Shown: positions 1-8,257 of the stretch, piece by piece
Layout: the number at the start of each line of letters is the position of its first letter
Numbering within the stretch: position 1 is the first letter of the stretch
NCBI RefSeq assembly: GCF_900103215.1
Contig: NZ_FNGV01000014.1
Span: 1-64,000 of the forward strand
DNA from: Kriegella aquimaris
GTDB lineage: Bacteria > Bacteroidota > Bacteroidia > Flavobacteriales > Flavobacteriaceae
Reading direction: 5' to 3'
Length of the DNA stretch: 64,000 nt
The notes under the pieces: generated by a model
Seen by the model: only the letters and a program-made list of their open reading frames with translations
What the model was told of the DNA's origin: nothing
The model's database searches: none
Translations under genes and position numbers: made by a program

Positions 1-31
1 TGCACGACCCCCTAGGTGCCGCGCAAAAGAA

Positions 32-53
32 CAAGCGGCGAAAAGACCGCTTG
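32..53. repeat. 7-bp inverted repeat (hairpin)
   Basis: CAAGCGG and CCGCTTG flank an 8-nt A-rich spacer. It could be an oriT hairpin of the mobilizable element, or a weak terminator for a gene lying left of the window, because a partial T-run (CACTTTTCTC) follows. Confidence 0.4.
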
Positions 54-92
54 CACTTTTCTCTCCCTGACCACAAAAAAACTGGGAAATTT

Positions 93-177
93 CCATATTT
101 CCCTAATTTTTTCAACACCATATCAGGCCGGATAAATTTCGTATCTGTACCCATATAATTCGATATGGTCCGATATG
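93..177. repeat. CCATAT / CGATATG repeat cluster
   Basis: Three CCATAT copies (93, 118, 151) and one inverted copy (163-168) occur within 76 bp. The copies at 151-156 and 163-168 form an inverted repeat. CGATATG is repeated in tandem with a 10-bp period (161, 171), about one helical turn. This fits binding sites for the ribbon-helix-helix-type accessory protein encoded just downstream. It is not a known oriT sequence to me. Confidence 0.35.
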
Positions 178-333
178 ATATTACGACATAAAATATTGAT
201 TATGAGATTATTATAATTCAATTTGATTGTATATATTTATCCACGAAGGTGGATAGCAAGTGATGTTTCGCGCATCGCAAAACCGCCTACTTCTGACGAA
301 GTGAAACCGATTAAAATCGAGTAAAAATAGGCA

Positions 334-717
334 ATGAACAAAGGCGGCAGAAAACGATTGGGGGACAAGAAAAGGATGCATGCCATAACGCTCCGGTTCA
401 ATGGTACGGAACTGGAAAAGGTGAAGACCATCCTGCAATCCTATAACCTTGATTTCAAGAAAAGGGGAACGGTCGGCCCTTTCCTAAGAAAGCTTATCCT
501 GGACAGGGAAACGATAATGGAGAAACGGATTCCCGATGGCCTCTCCACTTTAAGTTATCAGATCAACAAGATAGGGACCAACATCAACCAGCTGGTAAAG
601 GTGGCCAACTATAAGAACATGCGAAGCCCGAACGCGGACCTCGGACGGGAATTGGATAGGGCGAACGAATTGATGCTGGAACTGATTGAAACCATCAACA
701 CCAAAAATCAAGAATGA
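334..717 (+). CDS. MobC-like plasmid mobilization accessory protein
   Basis: A 127-residue basic protein that resembles the small relaxosome proteins (MobC/BmgB group) encoded directly before relaxases in Bacteroidota mobilizable elements. These bind oriT and help the relaxase nick DNA. The N-terminus is strongly basic (KGGRKRLGDKKR). It is followed by a segment (about 17-50) fitting a ribbon-helix-helix fold, and the C-terminal half (about 70-120) is helical, with the SYQINKIGTNINQLVK stretch typical of MobC. The stop overlaps the start of the relaxase gene (ATGA at 714-717), so the two are translationally coupled. Family assignment is by motif and context; the exact subfamily is not certain. 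Confidence 0.75.
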   Translation: MNKGGRKRLGDKKRMHAITLRFNGTELEKVKTILQSYNLDFKKRGTVGPFLRKLILDRETIMEKRIPDGLSTLSYQINKIGTNINQLVKVANYKNMRSPNADLGRELDRANELMLELIETINTKNQE

Positions 718-3008
718 TAGCAAGGATACTATATCGCAGCAATGTACAGGGGGTGCTGAACTATGTTTCGGGCAAACCAAAAAGCACTATACTCGGTTTC
801 CAGAACACCTATTCCGATACCAACACCGACATGAAGTTTTTCGGCAGGGTACTCTACCACCTTGGCAATCGCCACGATTCGGAGAAAAGGTATGCGCATA
901 TCTCCCTGAACCTTCCGCGCGGAGAGGACCTGGACGACACCGACTTTTTCGAAATCTCCAAAAAATATATGGAACACATGGGTTATGGCGAACAGCCCTA
1001 TGTCGTGGTACGCCACCACGATACCAAGCACGAGCATGTGCATATCGTCTCGTCCACGATCAAAGAAGATTGTTTGCAGATAAACCTTTCAAATGACATA
1101 AGAAGGAGCATAGCGACCCAAAAATACCTTGAAAAAGAGTTCGGACTTTCCCCATCGCCCGATACAAAACAGACCAGGGAACTCCCGAAATACGAGATGC
1201 CCGAATTCCGAAACCGGGACATCAATGGGGTCAGGTTCTATATTCAGGACATCGTTAATATTGAGTTGCAAAAGCATAGAGTACGCAGTTTTAAGGAACT
1301 GGAGGGACACCTTAAAAAACATCACATTGAATTAAGGACGGTCGAACGAAATGGCAGGGTAGGAGTATCTTATGGAGTTGCTGCAAAAGATGGCTACAAG
1401 TCAAGGTTTATCAATGGCTATACCGTACACCCGCAACTGAGCGGCCCAAAACTGCAAAAGATATTCGAGCAGAACCGAAGGTCCAAACTCTTGCCAATGG
1501 TCAAAAAGAGGCTGGAAAAACAAATAAATACGGCTTATGGACTTTTTAAGACGATAAACCCAGAACACCTCCCCGATATCCTAAAAATTTATCAAAAACT
1601 GGATTGCAAGGTCGATTATAATGAAGAAGGCAACCCCGTGGATTTTACCATCTATGACAAATCGGGATATGTCTTAGAAAGCGAAGAAATAGCGCCTAAT
1701 ATCGGCATTCAACAAAACCCCGAACTGTTCGAAAGCAAATATACCCAGATGTATGCGGAAAGCGAACAACTGCAATTAGAGCTTCAACGGTGCATCAGGG
1801 AAGCTTACAAGAGTACCTATCAAAATTCGGGAAACAAAATTCTTTTTTCGGAACATATCGATATAATACCAATTAAAGCTCTAGTTGCGGAAATGGCCAA
1901 AACGGAACGCTTCCAGTTTCTCAAAAAGTACTTGCATACCGACGACCGAAATCTGGGCGAACTGATAAAACCACAATTCAATATTGTAAAGGACAAGCTA
2001 TATATTTCGGAATCGGTCAAAGAAGACCGGCGATTAAAAGGCAAGGCCGAGCTTATAAGACAGGCAAGCGAAAAGCGATTGTTCGATGCACCAAGGCAAA
2101 AGGGAATCCTTTTCGAGCTTTTACATAGCTTGGGAACCAAATACCAAGGTGGCCAATTGACCTATACAAATTCTCGTCGGTATCAAGTCAAACTGAATTT
2201 AGGCCACATACCGTTGCCGGACCAAATCGATTTTTATGCTTCCCCCGGTTTTATCAAGGAAAACGAAAAAGTACTGGACGGGCTTTTGAACGACAGGACC
2301 GAAAATGAAATCGATCTACGGCCGTCGGCGATGTTCCTTCCATTGATGTTCCCGAACCTATATAAAGCCATGGCTGCACCATACAGACAAAAATTTGAAA
2401 TGCTGAGCCTGAAATCCTATCATAAATATGCAGAGCGTATACAGGTTTCCTTCGAAAAATCCCCGAGGGATTATATAGCATTTTTCAATGCCAAAGGTTT
2501 CTATTTTGAAAGAAATGAAGAAAAGCTGTGCATCGGTTCGATATATTCCAAGTACGCTGAAAAAGTTCCGCTTTCGCCAAAAACACAGGCCTATCTGGAG
2601 TCGTCAACAGACTTGGACCAGGTTTTGGATAAGCAAGCAGAAACCTTGAAGGACATCGAAACATCTGGACGGGATAATTTAAAAAGTCTTTGGTCTGGAT
2701 ATTTGGTGGAGACCGGGCAGTACAAGAAGGCTGCCTATCTCTTTGTATTGGATGGGGTACGGCCAAATCTGCCTTTGCAGCACTTGGAATACCATATGCA
2801 GAACGGACTGAAGGAAGCCCTAGGTATTGTTTCCCAAAAGCAAGTGGACAAAAAACAGGCGCGTCTACTTCGAAAGGGAGTTTATGCGCTTGGCAATTTG
2901 TTGGGAAGTAATAGTTCTAGAGAGGAAGAAATGTTCAACGGATTTAAGGACGAGTTTACCGATTTTACAAAATATAGGGGTAGGGGGCTTTCGATTAAGA
3001 TTCAATGA
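714..3008 (+). CDS. Relaxase / mobilization nuclease (MobA/VirD2 type), long form
   Basis: Relaxases nick oriT, stay covalently bound to the 5' end through a tyrosine and pilot the strand into a recipient. The N-terminal 200 residues carry the family marks: Tyr17 in VLNYVSGK as the likely nucleophile, and the metal-binding histidine motif HHDTKHEHVHIVSS (His102, His106, His108, His110). At 764 residues it is much longer than typical Bacteroides MobB proteins (roughly 300-470). Residues from about 230 onward show no helicase or primase motif that I recognise. The gene overlaps the MobC-like gene by 4 nt. No coupling protein or type IV secretion gene is in the window, so transfer would need a helper. 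Local G+C looks higher than in the chromosome to the right, which fits horizontal acquisition. Confidence 0.85.
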   Translation: MIARILYRSNVQGVLNYVSGKPKSTILGFQNTYSDTNTDMKFFGRVLYHLGNRHDSEKRYAHISLNLPRGEDLDDTDFFEISKKYMEHMGYGEQPYVVVRHHDTKHEHVHIVSSTIKEDCLQINLSNDIRRSIATQKYLEKEFGLSPSPDTKQTRELPKYEMPEFRNRDINGVRFYIQDIVNIELQKHRVRSFKELEGHLKKHHIELRTVERNGRVGVSYGVAAKDGYKSRFINGYTVHPQLSGPKLQKIFEQNRRSKLLPMVKKRLEKQINTAYGLFKTINPEHLPDILKIYQKLDCKVDYNEEGNPVDFTIYDKSGYVLESEEIAPNIGIQQNPELFESKYTQMYAESEQLQLELQRCIREAYKSTYQNSGNKILFSEHIDIIPIKALVAEMAKTERFQFLKKYLHTDDRNLGELIKPQFNIVKDKLYISESVKEDRRLKGKAELIRQASEKRLFDAPRQKGILFELLHSLGTKYQGGQLTYTNSRRYQVKLNLGHIPLPDQIDFYASPGFIKENEKVLDGLLNDRTENEIDLRPSAMFLPLMFPNLYKAMAAPYRQKFEMLSLKSYHKYAERIQVSFEKSPRDYIAFFNAKGFYFERNEEKLCIGSIYSKYAEKVPLSPKTQAYLESSTDLDQVLDKQAETLKDIETSGRDNLKSLWSGYLVETGQYKKAAYLFVLDGVRPNLPLQHLEYHMQNGLKEALGIVSQKQVDKKQARLLRKGVYALGNLLGSNSSREEEMFNGFKDEFTDFTKYRGRGLSIKIQ

Positions 3009-3211
3009 AACTATTTAGGAATGCAATTTTTGAATTCTTAAAGGGCGCTTATCTGTGGATAGGGAGAACAAAAAAATCAAAAGTTTTTCTAGGAGTTGTG
3101 AAAAGAAGGGAGGTCACTTAGTGAAAATCGAAACAAAAGTGATAAATCTTAATCCAAAAAAGCAATTAACGAAAAGTATATGGTATTGAAGAAGCCAAAG
3201 AAAAAATGATT

Positions 3212-3231
3212 TGTTGTACCTATGTTGTACC
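3212..3231. repeat. Direct repeat TGTTGTACC x2 near tRNA-Leu (putative recombinase arm sites)
   Basis: TGTTGTACC occurs at 3212-3220 and 3223-3231 with an 11-bp period, between the end of the relaxase gene and the 3' end of tRNA-Leu. Tyrosine recombinases of integrative elements bind short direct repeats like this (arm-type sites) flanking attachment cores in tRNA 3' ends. The integrase itself is not in the window, so this is an inference from position. Confidence 0.35.
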
Positions 3232-3249
3232 AAGTGCCTTTTTTAAACG

Positions 3250-3275
3250 AAAAAGCCGAGACGTAAATCTCGGCT
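3250..3275 (-). terminator. Intrinsic terminator of the tRNA-Gly/tRNA-Leu operon
   Basis: On the minus strand an 8-bp stem (AGCCGAGA / TCTCGGCT, plus-strand arms 3254-3261 and 3268-3275) with a 6-nt loop is followed at once by TTTTT. It lies 11 nt beyond the tRNA-Leu 3' end and is a textbook rho-independent terminator. Confidence 0.85.
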
Positions 3276-3285
3276 ATCTCCCTTG

Positions 3286-3369
3286 TACTCGAGACGGGAC
3301 TTGAACCCGTACGGACTAATGTCCATTGGATTTTAAGTCCAACGTGTCTACCAATTCCACCACTCGAGC
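3286..3369 (-). tRNA. tRNA-Leu (anticodon TAA)
   Basis: Read on the minus strand, the acceptor arms GCTCGAG and CTCGAGT pair over 7 bp with one G-U. The anticodon stem TTGGA/TCCAA holds the loop CTTAAAA, giving anticodon TAA. The variable arm is long, as in class II leucine tRNAs, and the T-arm has GGTTCAAGTCC. CCA is not encoded. The 3' end faces the mobilizable element on the left, the usual integration target for such elements. Confidence 0.95.
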
Positions 3370-3408
3370 AGACGTTTCTACCGGCGGTAGAACGTGGATT
3401 AAAATTCG

Positions 3409-3481
3409 AGCGAAAAACGGGATTCGAACCCGCGACCTCCACCTTGGCAAGGTGGCGCTCTACCAACTGAGCTATTTTCGC
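3409..3481 (-). tRNA. tRNA-Gly (anticodon GCC)
   Basis: On the minus strand, GCGAAAA pairs with TTTTCGC. The D-arm AGCTCAGTTGGTAGAGC, the anticodon stem CCACC/GGTGG with loop TTGCCAA (anticodon GCC) and the T-loop GGTTCGAACCC are all present. Discriminator base is U and CCA is not encoded. It lies 39 nt upstream of tRNA-Leu in the same transcript; the spacer contains a near-palindrome TTCTACCGGCGGTAGAA. Confidence 0.95.
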
Positions 3482-3520
3482 ATGATATAAGAACGTGCCA
3501 TCTAAAACCGATAGCGGATG

Positions 3521-3550
3521 CAAATTTAATACAATTCTCTAAAAGGCAAA
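3521..3550 (-). promoter_or_regulatory. Promoter of the tRNA-Gly/tRNA-Leu operon
   Basis: On the minus strand TTTG (3550-3547) is followed after 18 nt by TAAATTTG (3528-3521), matching the Bacteroidota consensus TTTG / TAnnTTTG. The inferred start lies about 30 nt before the tRNA-Gly 5' end. Confidence 0.65.
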
Positions 3551-3602
3551 GAAATTTCGTTCGAAAAGTTTCTACCTGTAAAATCTTTCCAATTTGGCTG
3601 AT

Positions 3603-6224
3603 TTAAGAGGTTGCTTTTTTGTTCTTTGTCAACAATCTTTTTATCTCGTTCAGCTTCATTAATGCTTCGACCGGGGTAAGCGTATTAATGTCTAAATGAG
3701 TGATTTCTTCCTTTATTTGTTCTAAAAGGGGGTCGTCTAAATTAAAAAAACTGAGTTGCATCTCGTTTTGAGCCGAATTTAATTTATCGGTAAGTTCTTC
3801 GCTTGAATGTGATTTCTCTAGCTTTTTTAGAATCTTGTTGGCTTTATGAATGACCTGTTGTGGCATCCCGGCCATTTTCGCTACATGTATACCAAAACTA
3901 TGCTCACTACCTCCTGCCGTTAATTTTCGTAAAAAAAGCACCTTGTCTTTAAGTTCTTTTACCGAGACATTGAAGTTTTTAATACGCTCGAAAGTTGTTG
4001 CCATTTCATTGAGCTCATGATAATGGGTGGCGAATAAGGTTTTGGCTCGAGCGGGGTGTTCATGAAGGTATTCTGAAATAGCCCATGCAATGGAAATACC
4101 ATCATAAGTGCTAGTGCCGCGCCCAATTTCGTCGAGCAATACTAAACTACGCTCGGATAGGTTATTCAAAATCGAGGCGGTTTCGTTCATTTCTACCATA
4201 AAGGTAGATTCGCCCATGGAGATATTGTCACTTGCACCGACACGGGTGAATATTTTATCGACATAACCGATTTGAGCCGATTCGGCGGGTACAAAGCTTC
4301 CCATCTGTGCCAAGAGTACAATAAGTGCCGTTTGGCGCAAGATGGCAGATTTACCACTCATATTGGGCCCAGTTATCATGATAATCTGTTGGTTGTCTCG
4401 ATTTAAGATGACGTCGTTAGCGATGTATGACTCCCCTAGAGGTAACTGTTTTTCGATGACGGGATGCCGACCATTCCTAATTTCAATTTCAGTGGAGTCA
4501 TTGATGATCGGGGCCACATAATTATTTTCTTTGGCCAATTGAGTGAATCCGCAGAGGCAATCCAATTTGGCAATTTGTTGCGCATTTTGTTGTACCGGCG
4601 CAATGTATTCTTGCATCCAGACCACTAATTGGGAAAATAGTTGCTGTTCGAGTTGCAGAATTCGTTCTTCGGCACCCAGTATTTTAGATTCGTATTCTTT
4701 GAGTTCCTCGGTGATGTATCGTTCGGCATTGACCAAGGTCTGTTTACGAATCCAATCTTCGGGTACTTTATCTTTGTGCGAATTACGTACTTCGATATAA
4801 TAACCGAACACGTTATTAGAAGCTATTTTCAATGAGGAGATGCCAGTACGTTCGGTTTCCCGCTGCAACATATTGTCTAAATAGGTCTTCCCTGAATGGG
4901 CGAGACCGCGAAGTTCGTCAAGTTCATTGGAATAGCCCGTAGCGATAGTACTGCCTTTAAGCATGTTGACGGGGGCTTCCTCGTTGAGCATATCCTTAAT
5001 TTTGGTACGCAACAGGTCGCAGTTATGCAATCGCTTTCCGATAAGCATAAGCGCGTCATTTGAACTTTCAGAGGTTAGTTGTTTTATAGGAACGAGTGCC
5101 TCCAAGGAGTTTTTGAGCTGTACAACTTCTCTGGGGTTAATTTTGCCCGTGGCGACCTTGGAAATCAAACGTTCGAGATCCCCCATTTGTTTAAAATAAT
5201 GTTGCAATTTTTGAAGAGTGGTATCTTCTTGCGACAAATAAGAGATGACTTGGTGACGCTGTCGTATTTTTTCTATGTTTTTTAAGGGCAACGCTAGCCA
5301 GCGTTTCAATAAACGCCCTCCCATTGGGGAAATGGTTTTATCTATAATATCGATAAGGGTAACCGCATTGGTATTCGTCGAATGGTATAGTTCTAAGTTC
5401 TTGATGGTAAAACGATCCATCCAGATGTGTTCTTCCTCAGCAATTCGTTTTAGGGTGTTGATATGTTGCAATTGCCGATGCTGTGTTTCCGATAGATAGT
5501 GTAATACAACGCCAGATGCGACGATACCGTGTTTTAGATGATCCACGCCAAAACCTTTAAGGGTCTTGGTCTTAAAGTGCGTAAGTAGGGTTTCTTGAGC
5601 GTAATCTTCCTGAAACACCCAATCTTCCATATAAAACGTGTGGTAGTTGCTGCCAAAAAGTTCTAAAAATTCTTTCTTATGCGCTTTGGATACCAAAAGC
5701 TCATTGGGCCCAAAATTCTGAAGCAGTTTATCGATTTGCTCTTCGTTGCCCTCAGCGGTCAAAAATTCTCCTGTTGAAATATCAAGAAATGAAACACCCA
5801 ACAGCTTGTGCCCAAAATGGATGGCACCTAAAAAGTTATTGGTTTTGGCTGATAGAATGTCATCGTTCAACGCCACGCCAGGGGTGACCAGTTCGGTAAC
5901 ACCTCTTTTTACAATGGTTTTGGTTTGTTTAGGGTCTTCCAGCTGATCACAGATGGCCACACGTTGCCCCGCTTTTACGAGTTTCGGCAAATAGGTGTTC
6001 AACGAATGGTGCGGAAAACCAGCAAGTTCGGTACGGTCTCCACCGTTGTTTCTATGCGTTAATATAATGCCCAAAATGCGGGAGGCCTTGACAGCGTCTT
6101 CACCAAAAGTTTCATAAAAATCGCCCACACGAAATAATAGCAAAGCATCAGGGTATTTGCTCTTGATGCCATTGAATTGTTTCATTAAAGGGGTAACCTT
6201 CTTTGTTTTTTCTGTTTTTCCCAA
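3603..6224 (-). CDS. mutS: DNA mismatch repair protein MutS
   Basis: MutS recognises mispairs and small loops and starts methyl-independent mismatch repair with MutL. At 873 residues it has the full MutS1 layout. The mismatch-wedge motif GDFYETF is near the N-terminus (Phe36 and Glu38, the same numbers as in E. coli). Connector, lever and clamp regions follow, then the ATPase with P-loop TGPNMSGKS (about 616-624) and Walker [17 protein letters not shown] (about 690-705). No ATG suits the conserved start: a TAG lies 18 nt upstream, and the frame then opens at TTG (6224). The conserved TPLMKQ segment lies before the first internal ATG (residue 14), so TTG is the likely start. The C-terminus ends in a short helical tail. 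The neighbouring TrmH-family gene is divergent. Confidence 0.97.
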   Translation of the reverse strand: MGKTEKTKKVTPLMKQFNGIKSKYPDALLLFRVGDFYETFGEDAVKASRILGIILTHRNNGGDRTELAGFPHHSLNTYLPKLVKAGQRVAICDQLEDPKQTKTIVKRGVTELVTPGVALNDDILSAKTNNFLGAIHFGHKLLGVSFLDISTGEFLTAEGNEEQIDKLLQNFGPNELLVSKAHKKEFLELFGSNYHTFYMEDWVFQEDYAQETLLTHFKTKTLKGFGVDHLKHGIVASGVVLHYLSETQHRQLQHINTLKRIAEEEHIWMDRFTIKNLELYHSTNTNAVTLIDIIDKTISPMGGRLLKRWLALPLKNIEKIRQRHQVISYLSQEDTTLQKLQHYFKQMGDLERLISKVATGKINPREVVQLKNSLEALVPIKQLTSESSNDALMLIGKRLHNCDLLRTKIKDMLNEEAPVNMLKGSTIATGYSNELDELRGLAHSGKTYLDNMLQRETERTGISSLKIASNNVFGYYIEVRNSHKDKVPEDWIRKQTLVNAERYITEELKEYESKILGAEERILQLEQQLFSQLVVWMQEYIAPVQQNAQQIAKLDCLCGFTQLAKENNYVAPIINDSTEIEIRNGRHPVIEKQLPLGESYIANDVILNRDNQQIIMITGPNMSGKSAILRQTALIVLLAQMGSFVPAESAQIGYVDKIFTRVGASDNISMGESTFMVEMNETASILNNLSERSLVLLDEIGRGTSTYDGISIAWAISEYLHEHPARAKTLFATHYHELNEMATTFERIKNFNVSVKELKDKVLFLRKLTAGGSEHSFGIHVAKMAGMPQQVIHKANKILKKLEKSHSSEELTDKLNSAQNEMQLSFFNLDDPLLEQIKEEITHLDINTLTPVEALMKLNEIKRLLTKNKKATS

Positions 6225-6386
6225 AGCGATTTTATTAACCTATTTTTGCAGCATTATCGTCAACTAACGAATGTACTGTTTTTGCCCTTGAATTTTATCC
6301 ATTGTTGATATTTTGGGGATAAGTTTTCAAGCTTATAGGGCTTTGGCCGGCTATCACTTTTGTTGCTATAAATTATAAATCGGAAT

Positions 6387-6938
6387 ATGCGTAAACTCAA
6401 AAATGAAGAATTGGGCCGGCTCGATGTCGAAGGTTTCAAAAACGCCGAAAAAGCACCGATACTCATTATCTTGGATAATATTCGAAGCCTTAACAACATT
6501 GGGTCGATCTTCAGAACGGCGGACGCCTTCTTGATCGAGAAAATATACCTCTGTGGTATTACTGCAAAACCACCTCATAAAGATATTCATAAAACGGCTT
6601 TGGGCGCTACTGAAAGCGTCGATTGGGAGTATAGTGAAAGTGTGGAAGAAGTTATGGTCGATCTAAAATCTAAAGGGTATACCCTAATAGCAGTGGAGCA
6701 GGCAGAAAAGGCTACCATGCTCAATGATTTTCAGGTGGATGGGGAAAGCAAATATGCCTTGATATTTGGAAACGAAGTCAAAGGGGTCGCACAAAAGGTG
6801 GTAGATCAGTGCGCTGTTGTTTTAGAGATTCCTCAATACGGTACAAAACACTCTTTGAATATTTCAGTGAGTACGGGCGTTGTAGTTTGGGACCTTTGGT
6901 CTAAACTAAACATGAAAAATAAAACCCCAATGTTATAA
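6387..6938 (+). CDS. TrmH/SpoU-family RNA 2'-O-methyltransferase
   Basis: A 183-residue SPOUT (knotted) methyltransferase expected to transfer a methyl group from SAM to a ribose 2'-OH of tRNA or rRNA. All three SpoU motifs are visible: motif 1 LDNIRSLNNIGSIFRTADAF (residues 29-48, catalytic Arg43), motif 2 ALIFGNEVKGV, and motif 3 IPQYGTKHSLNISVSTGV, which builds the trefoil knot. There is no N-terminal substrate-binding extension, so the RNA target cannot be assigned; TrmL-like or TrmH-like are both possible. The gene is divergent from mutS. Its last codons and stop fall inside the terminator hairpin, so the C-terminal KTPML is encoded by the 5' arm and loop. Confidence 0.9.
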   Translation: MRKLKNEELGRLDVEGFKNAEKAPILIILDNIRSLNNIGSIFRTADAFLIEKIYLCGITAKPPHKDIHKTALGATESVDWEYSESVEEVMVDLKSKGYTLIAVEQAEKATMLNDFQVDGESKYALIFGNEVKGVAQKVVDQCAVVLEIPQYGTKHSLNISVSTGVVVWDLWSKLNMKNKTPML

Positions 6939-6951
6939 ACATTGGGGTTTT
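6921..6951 (+). terminator. Terminator overlapping the methyltransferase stop codon
   Basis: Arms AAAACCCCAATGT (6921-6933) and ACATTGGGGTTTT (6939-6951) form a perfect 13-bp stem with loop TATAA. The gene's TAA stop (6936-6938) is in the loop. The A/T flanks make it usable from either side. Confidence 0.85.
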
Positions 6952-7033
6952 GGGTATAGTTTGAGTCGGTTAGTTTAAAATTCAGAGCGCAATAACGTGA
7001 ATCATCTTCATCTGTGCAAGAAAATTACTAAAA

Positions 7034-8185
7034 TTATGTTAAAAGCGATTGACCGATAGCAAAATCTTGAATTTTTGTTACGATGGTGTTGTAGTCATTT
7101 TCGTCCTCGACAAAGTCCATATCGGTAATATCGATGACGAGACTATTTTCTTCAGGATAACTTTTAAGAAAGTCAAAATACCCCCTATTTATCTGATTTA
7201 AATATTCGGGTGTAATACCTTGTTCGTAATCCCTTCCCCGCTTTTTTATGTTGTAAATCAAACGATCCGTTTGCTGATACAGGTATACATAGATCCGGGG
7301 TTTTGTTACCTCTTTGTACATAAAATTAAAAACCTTTTTATAAAGCTCGTACTCAGCTTTTTGCAAGGTTACTCCTGCAAATATCAATGACTTGAAAATG
7401 TCATAATCACTAATCATGAAATTCTTAAAAAGATCGTATTGCGAGGTATCGTCTGTGAATTGTTGGTAACGATCTGCCAGAAAAGACATTTCCAAAGGAA
7501 AAGCATAGCGTGTTTGGTCTTTGTAAAAATTAGGGAGAAAGGGGTTCTCGGCAAAACGCTCCAAAACCAGTTTGGCGTTGAAATCGTTGGCCATTTTTCT
7601 GGCCAAAGTGGTTTTTCCGGCACCGATATTTCCTTCGATGGCGATGAACTGGGTATTTGAAAAAAGTTCTTGCCGATTCTTGTAAAGGCGGTAATTCGTT
7701 TTTTCCGGGTTGGTCTTGTCCCGACTTTCCTGAATAAGATTTCGAGTATCTTTATTTAATATGGGGTGGTAAAACTGTGGTGCGATATCCGATAGCGGTC
7801 TCAGAACGAAACGCCTTTTAGTCATTTGCGGATGAGGTATCGTAAGTTCGGGAGTTTCTATTATTTCATATTCATAATAGATAATATCGATGTCTATATT
7901 ACGCGATTGGTACCCGATTGCGGCCGTACGTTCCCGACCCATCTCTTTTTCGATGGCCAATATACGCTCCAATACTTTTTGAGGTGATAATTCAGTTTCG
8001 AGACCTACTGCGGCATTTAAAAAGTTGCCAGCTTCAAAACCCCAAGAAGGACTTTCGTAAACCCTTGAGATGGCCACGACGGTTCCAACCTCCCGATGCA
8101 GCGAAAAAACTGCCTTCTGGAGGTTGCGTAGCCTGTCGCCAAGATTGCTTCCTATAGAAAGGTATACTGTTTTGAGGTCATTCAT
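7034..8185 (-). CDS. folK: FolK-deoxynucleoside kinase fusion protein
   Basis: Two enzymes in one 383-residue chain. Residues 1-150 are HPPK (6-hydroxymethyl-7,8-dihydropterin pyrophosphokinase, folate synthesis), with YLSIGSNLGDR, ESPSWGF, the metal-binding RNIDIDII (Asp98, Asp100) and IPHPQMTKRRFVLRPLSDI. Residues 175-383 are a deoxynucleoside kinase (dNTP salvage) with P-loop GNIGAGKTT (185-193), ERFAENPFLPNFY and a C-terminal RGRDYEQGI stretch matching the arginine-rich LID. The linker is about 25 residues. The ATG at 8185 is preferred over a GTG at 8218 because the HPPK fold starts right after it. The gene is divergent from sppA. This fusion is common in flavobacterial annotation, so it looks like a lineage trait. 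Confidence 0.92.
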   Translation of the reverse strand: MNDLKTVYLSIGSNLGDRLRNLQKAVFSLHREVGTVVAISRVYESPSWGFEAGNFLNAAVGLETELSPQKVLERILAIEKEMGRERTAAIGYQSRNIDIDIIYYEYEIIETPELTIPHPQMTKRRFVLRPLSDIAPQFYHPILNKDTRNLIQESRDKTNPEKTNYRLYKNRQELFSNTQFIAIEGNIGAGKTTLARKMANDFNAKLVLERFAENPFLPNFYKDQTRYAFPLEMSFLADRYQQFTDDTSQYDLFKNFMISDYDIFKSLIFAGVTLQKAEYELYKKVFNFMYKEVTKPRIYVYLYQQTDRLIYNIKKRGRDYEQGITPEYLNQINRGYFDFLKSYPEENSLVIDITDMDFVEDENDYNTIVTKIQDFAIGQSLLT

Positions 8186-8224
8186 AATCTGAAAACAAAG
8201 TAAACAAAACAAATCCACATTGGT

Positions 8225-8232
8225 TATCTTTG
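8225..8232 (+). promoter_or_regulatory. -7 element upstream of sppA
   Basis: TATCTTTG matches TAnnTTTG and lies 25 nt before the sppA ATG. No clear TTG -33 element is present at the usual distance, so this is a half-supported promoter. Confidence 0.4.
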
Positions 8233-8257
8233 AGCCCTAATAATATGTAGTGGAACT

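Larger units (their letters stand above)
1..333. other. Putative oriT / mob promoter region
   Basis: This stretch has no convincing gene. It precedes the two mobilization genes and holds several repeats: a 7-bp hairpin (CAAGCGG at 32-38, CCGCTTG at 47-53), CCATAT at 93-98, 118-123 and 151-156, its complement ATATGG at 163-168, and a direct repeat CGATATG at 161-167 and 171-177. Repeats of this sort upstream of mobC/relaxase genes are usual for oriT and relaxosome-binding sites, so oriT is the natural inference. No nick consensus could be recognised. Confidence 0.35.

Noticed and set aside
3370-3408. TTCTACCGGCGGTAGAA near-palindrome between the two tRNAs as a terminator
   Set aside because: No T-run follows, and it lies between two tRNAs that share one promoter and one terminator; more likely a processing-related hairpin.
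3149-3523. Open frame of 124 codons on the minus strand across the tRNA region
   Set aside because: It runs through both tRNA genes and the terminator; it is a chance frame, not a protein gene.
6241-6248. TATTTTTG as the promoter of the TrmH-family gene
   Set aside because: It matches TAnnTTTG but lies 138 nt from the start and has no -33 element; it may be chance in A/T-rich DNA.
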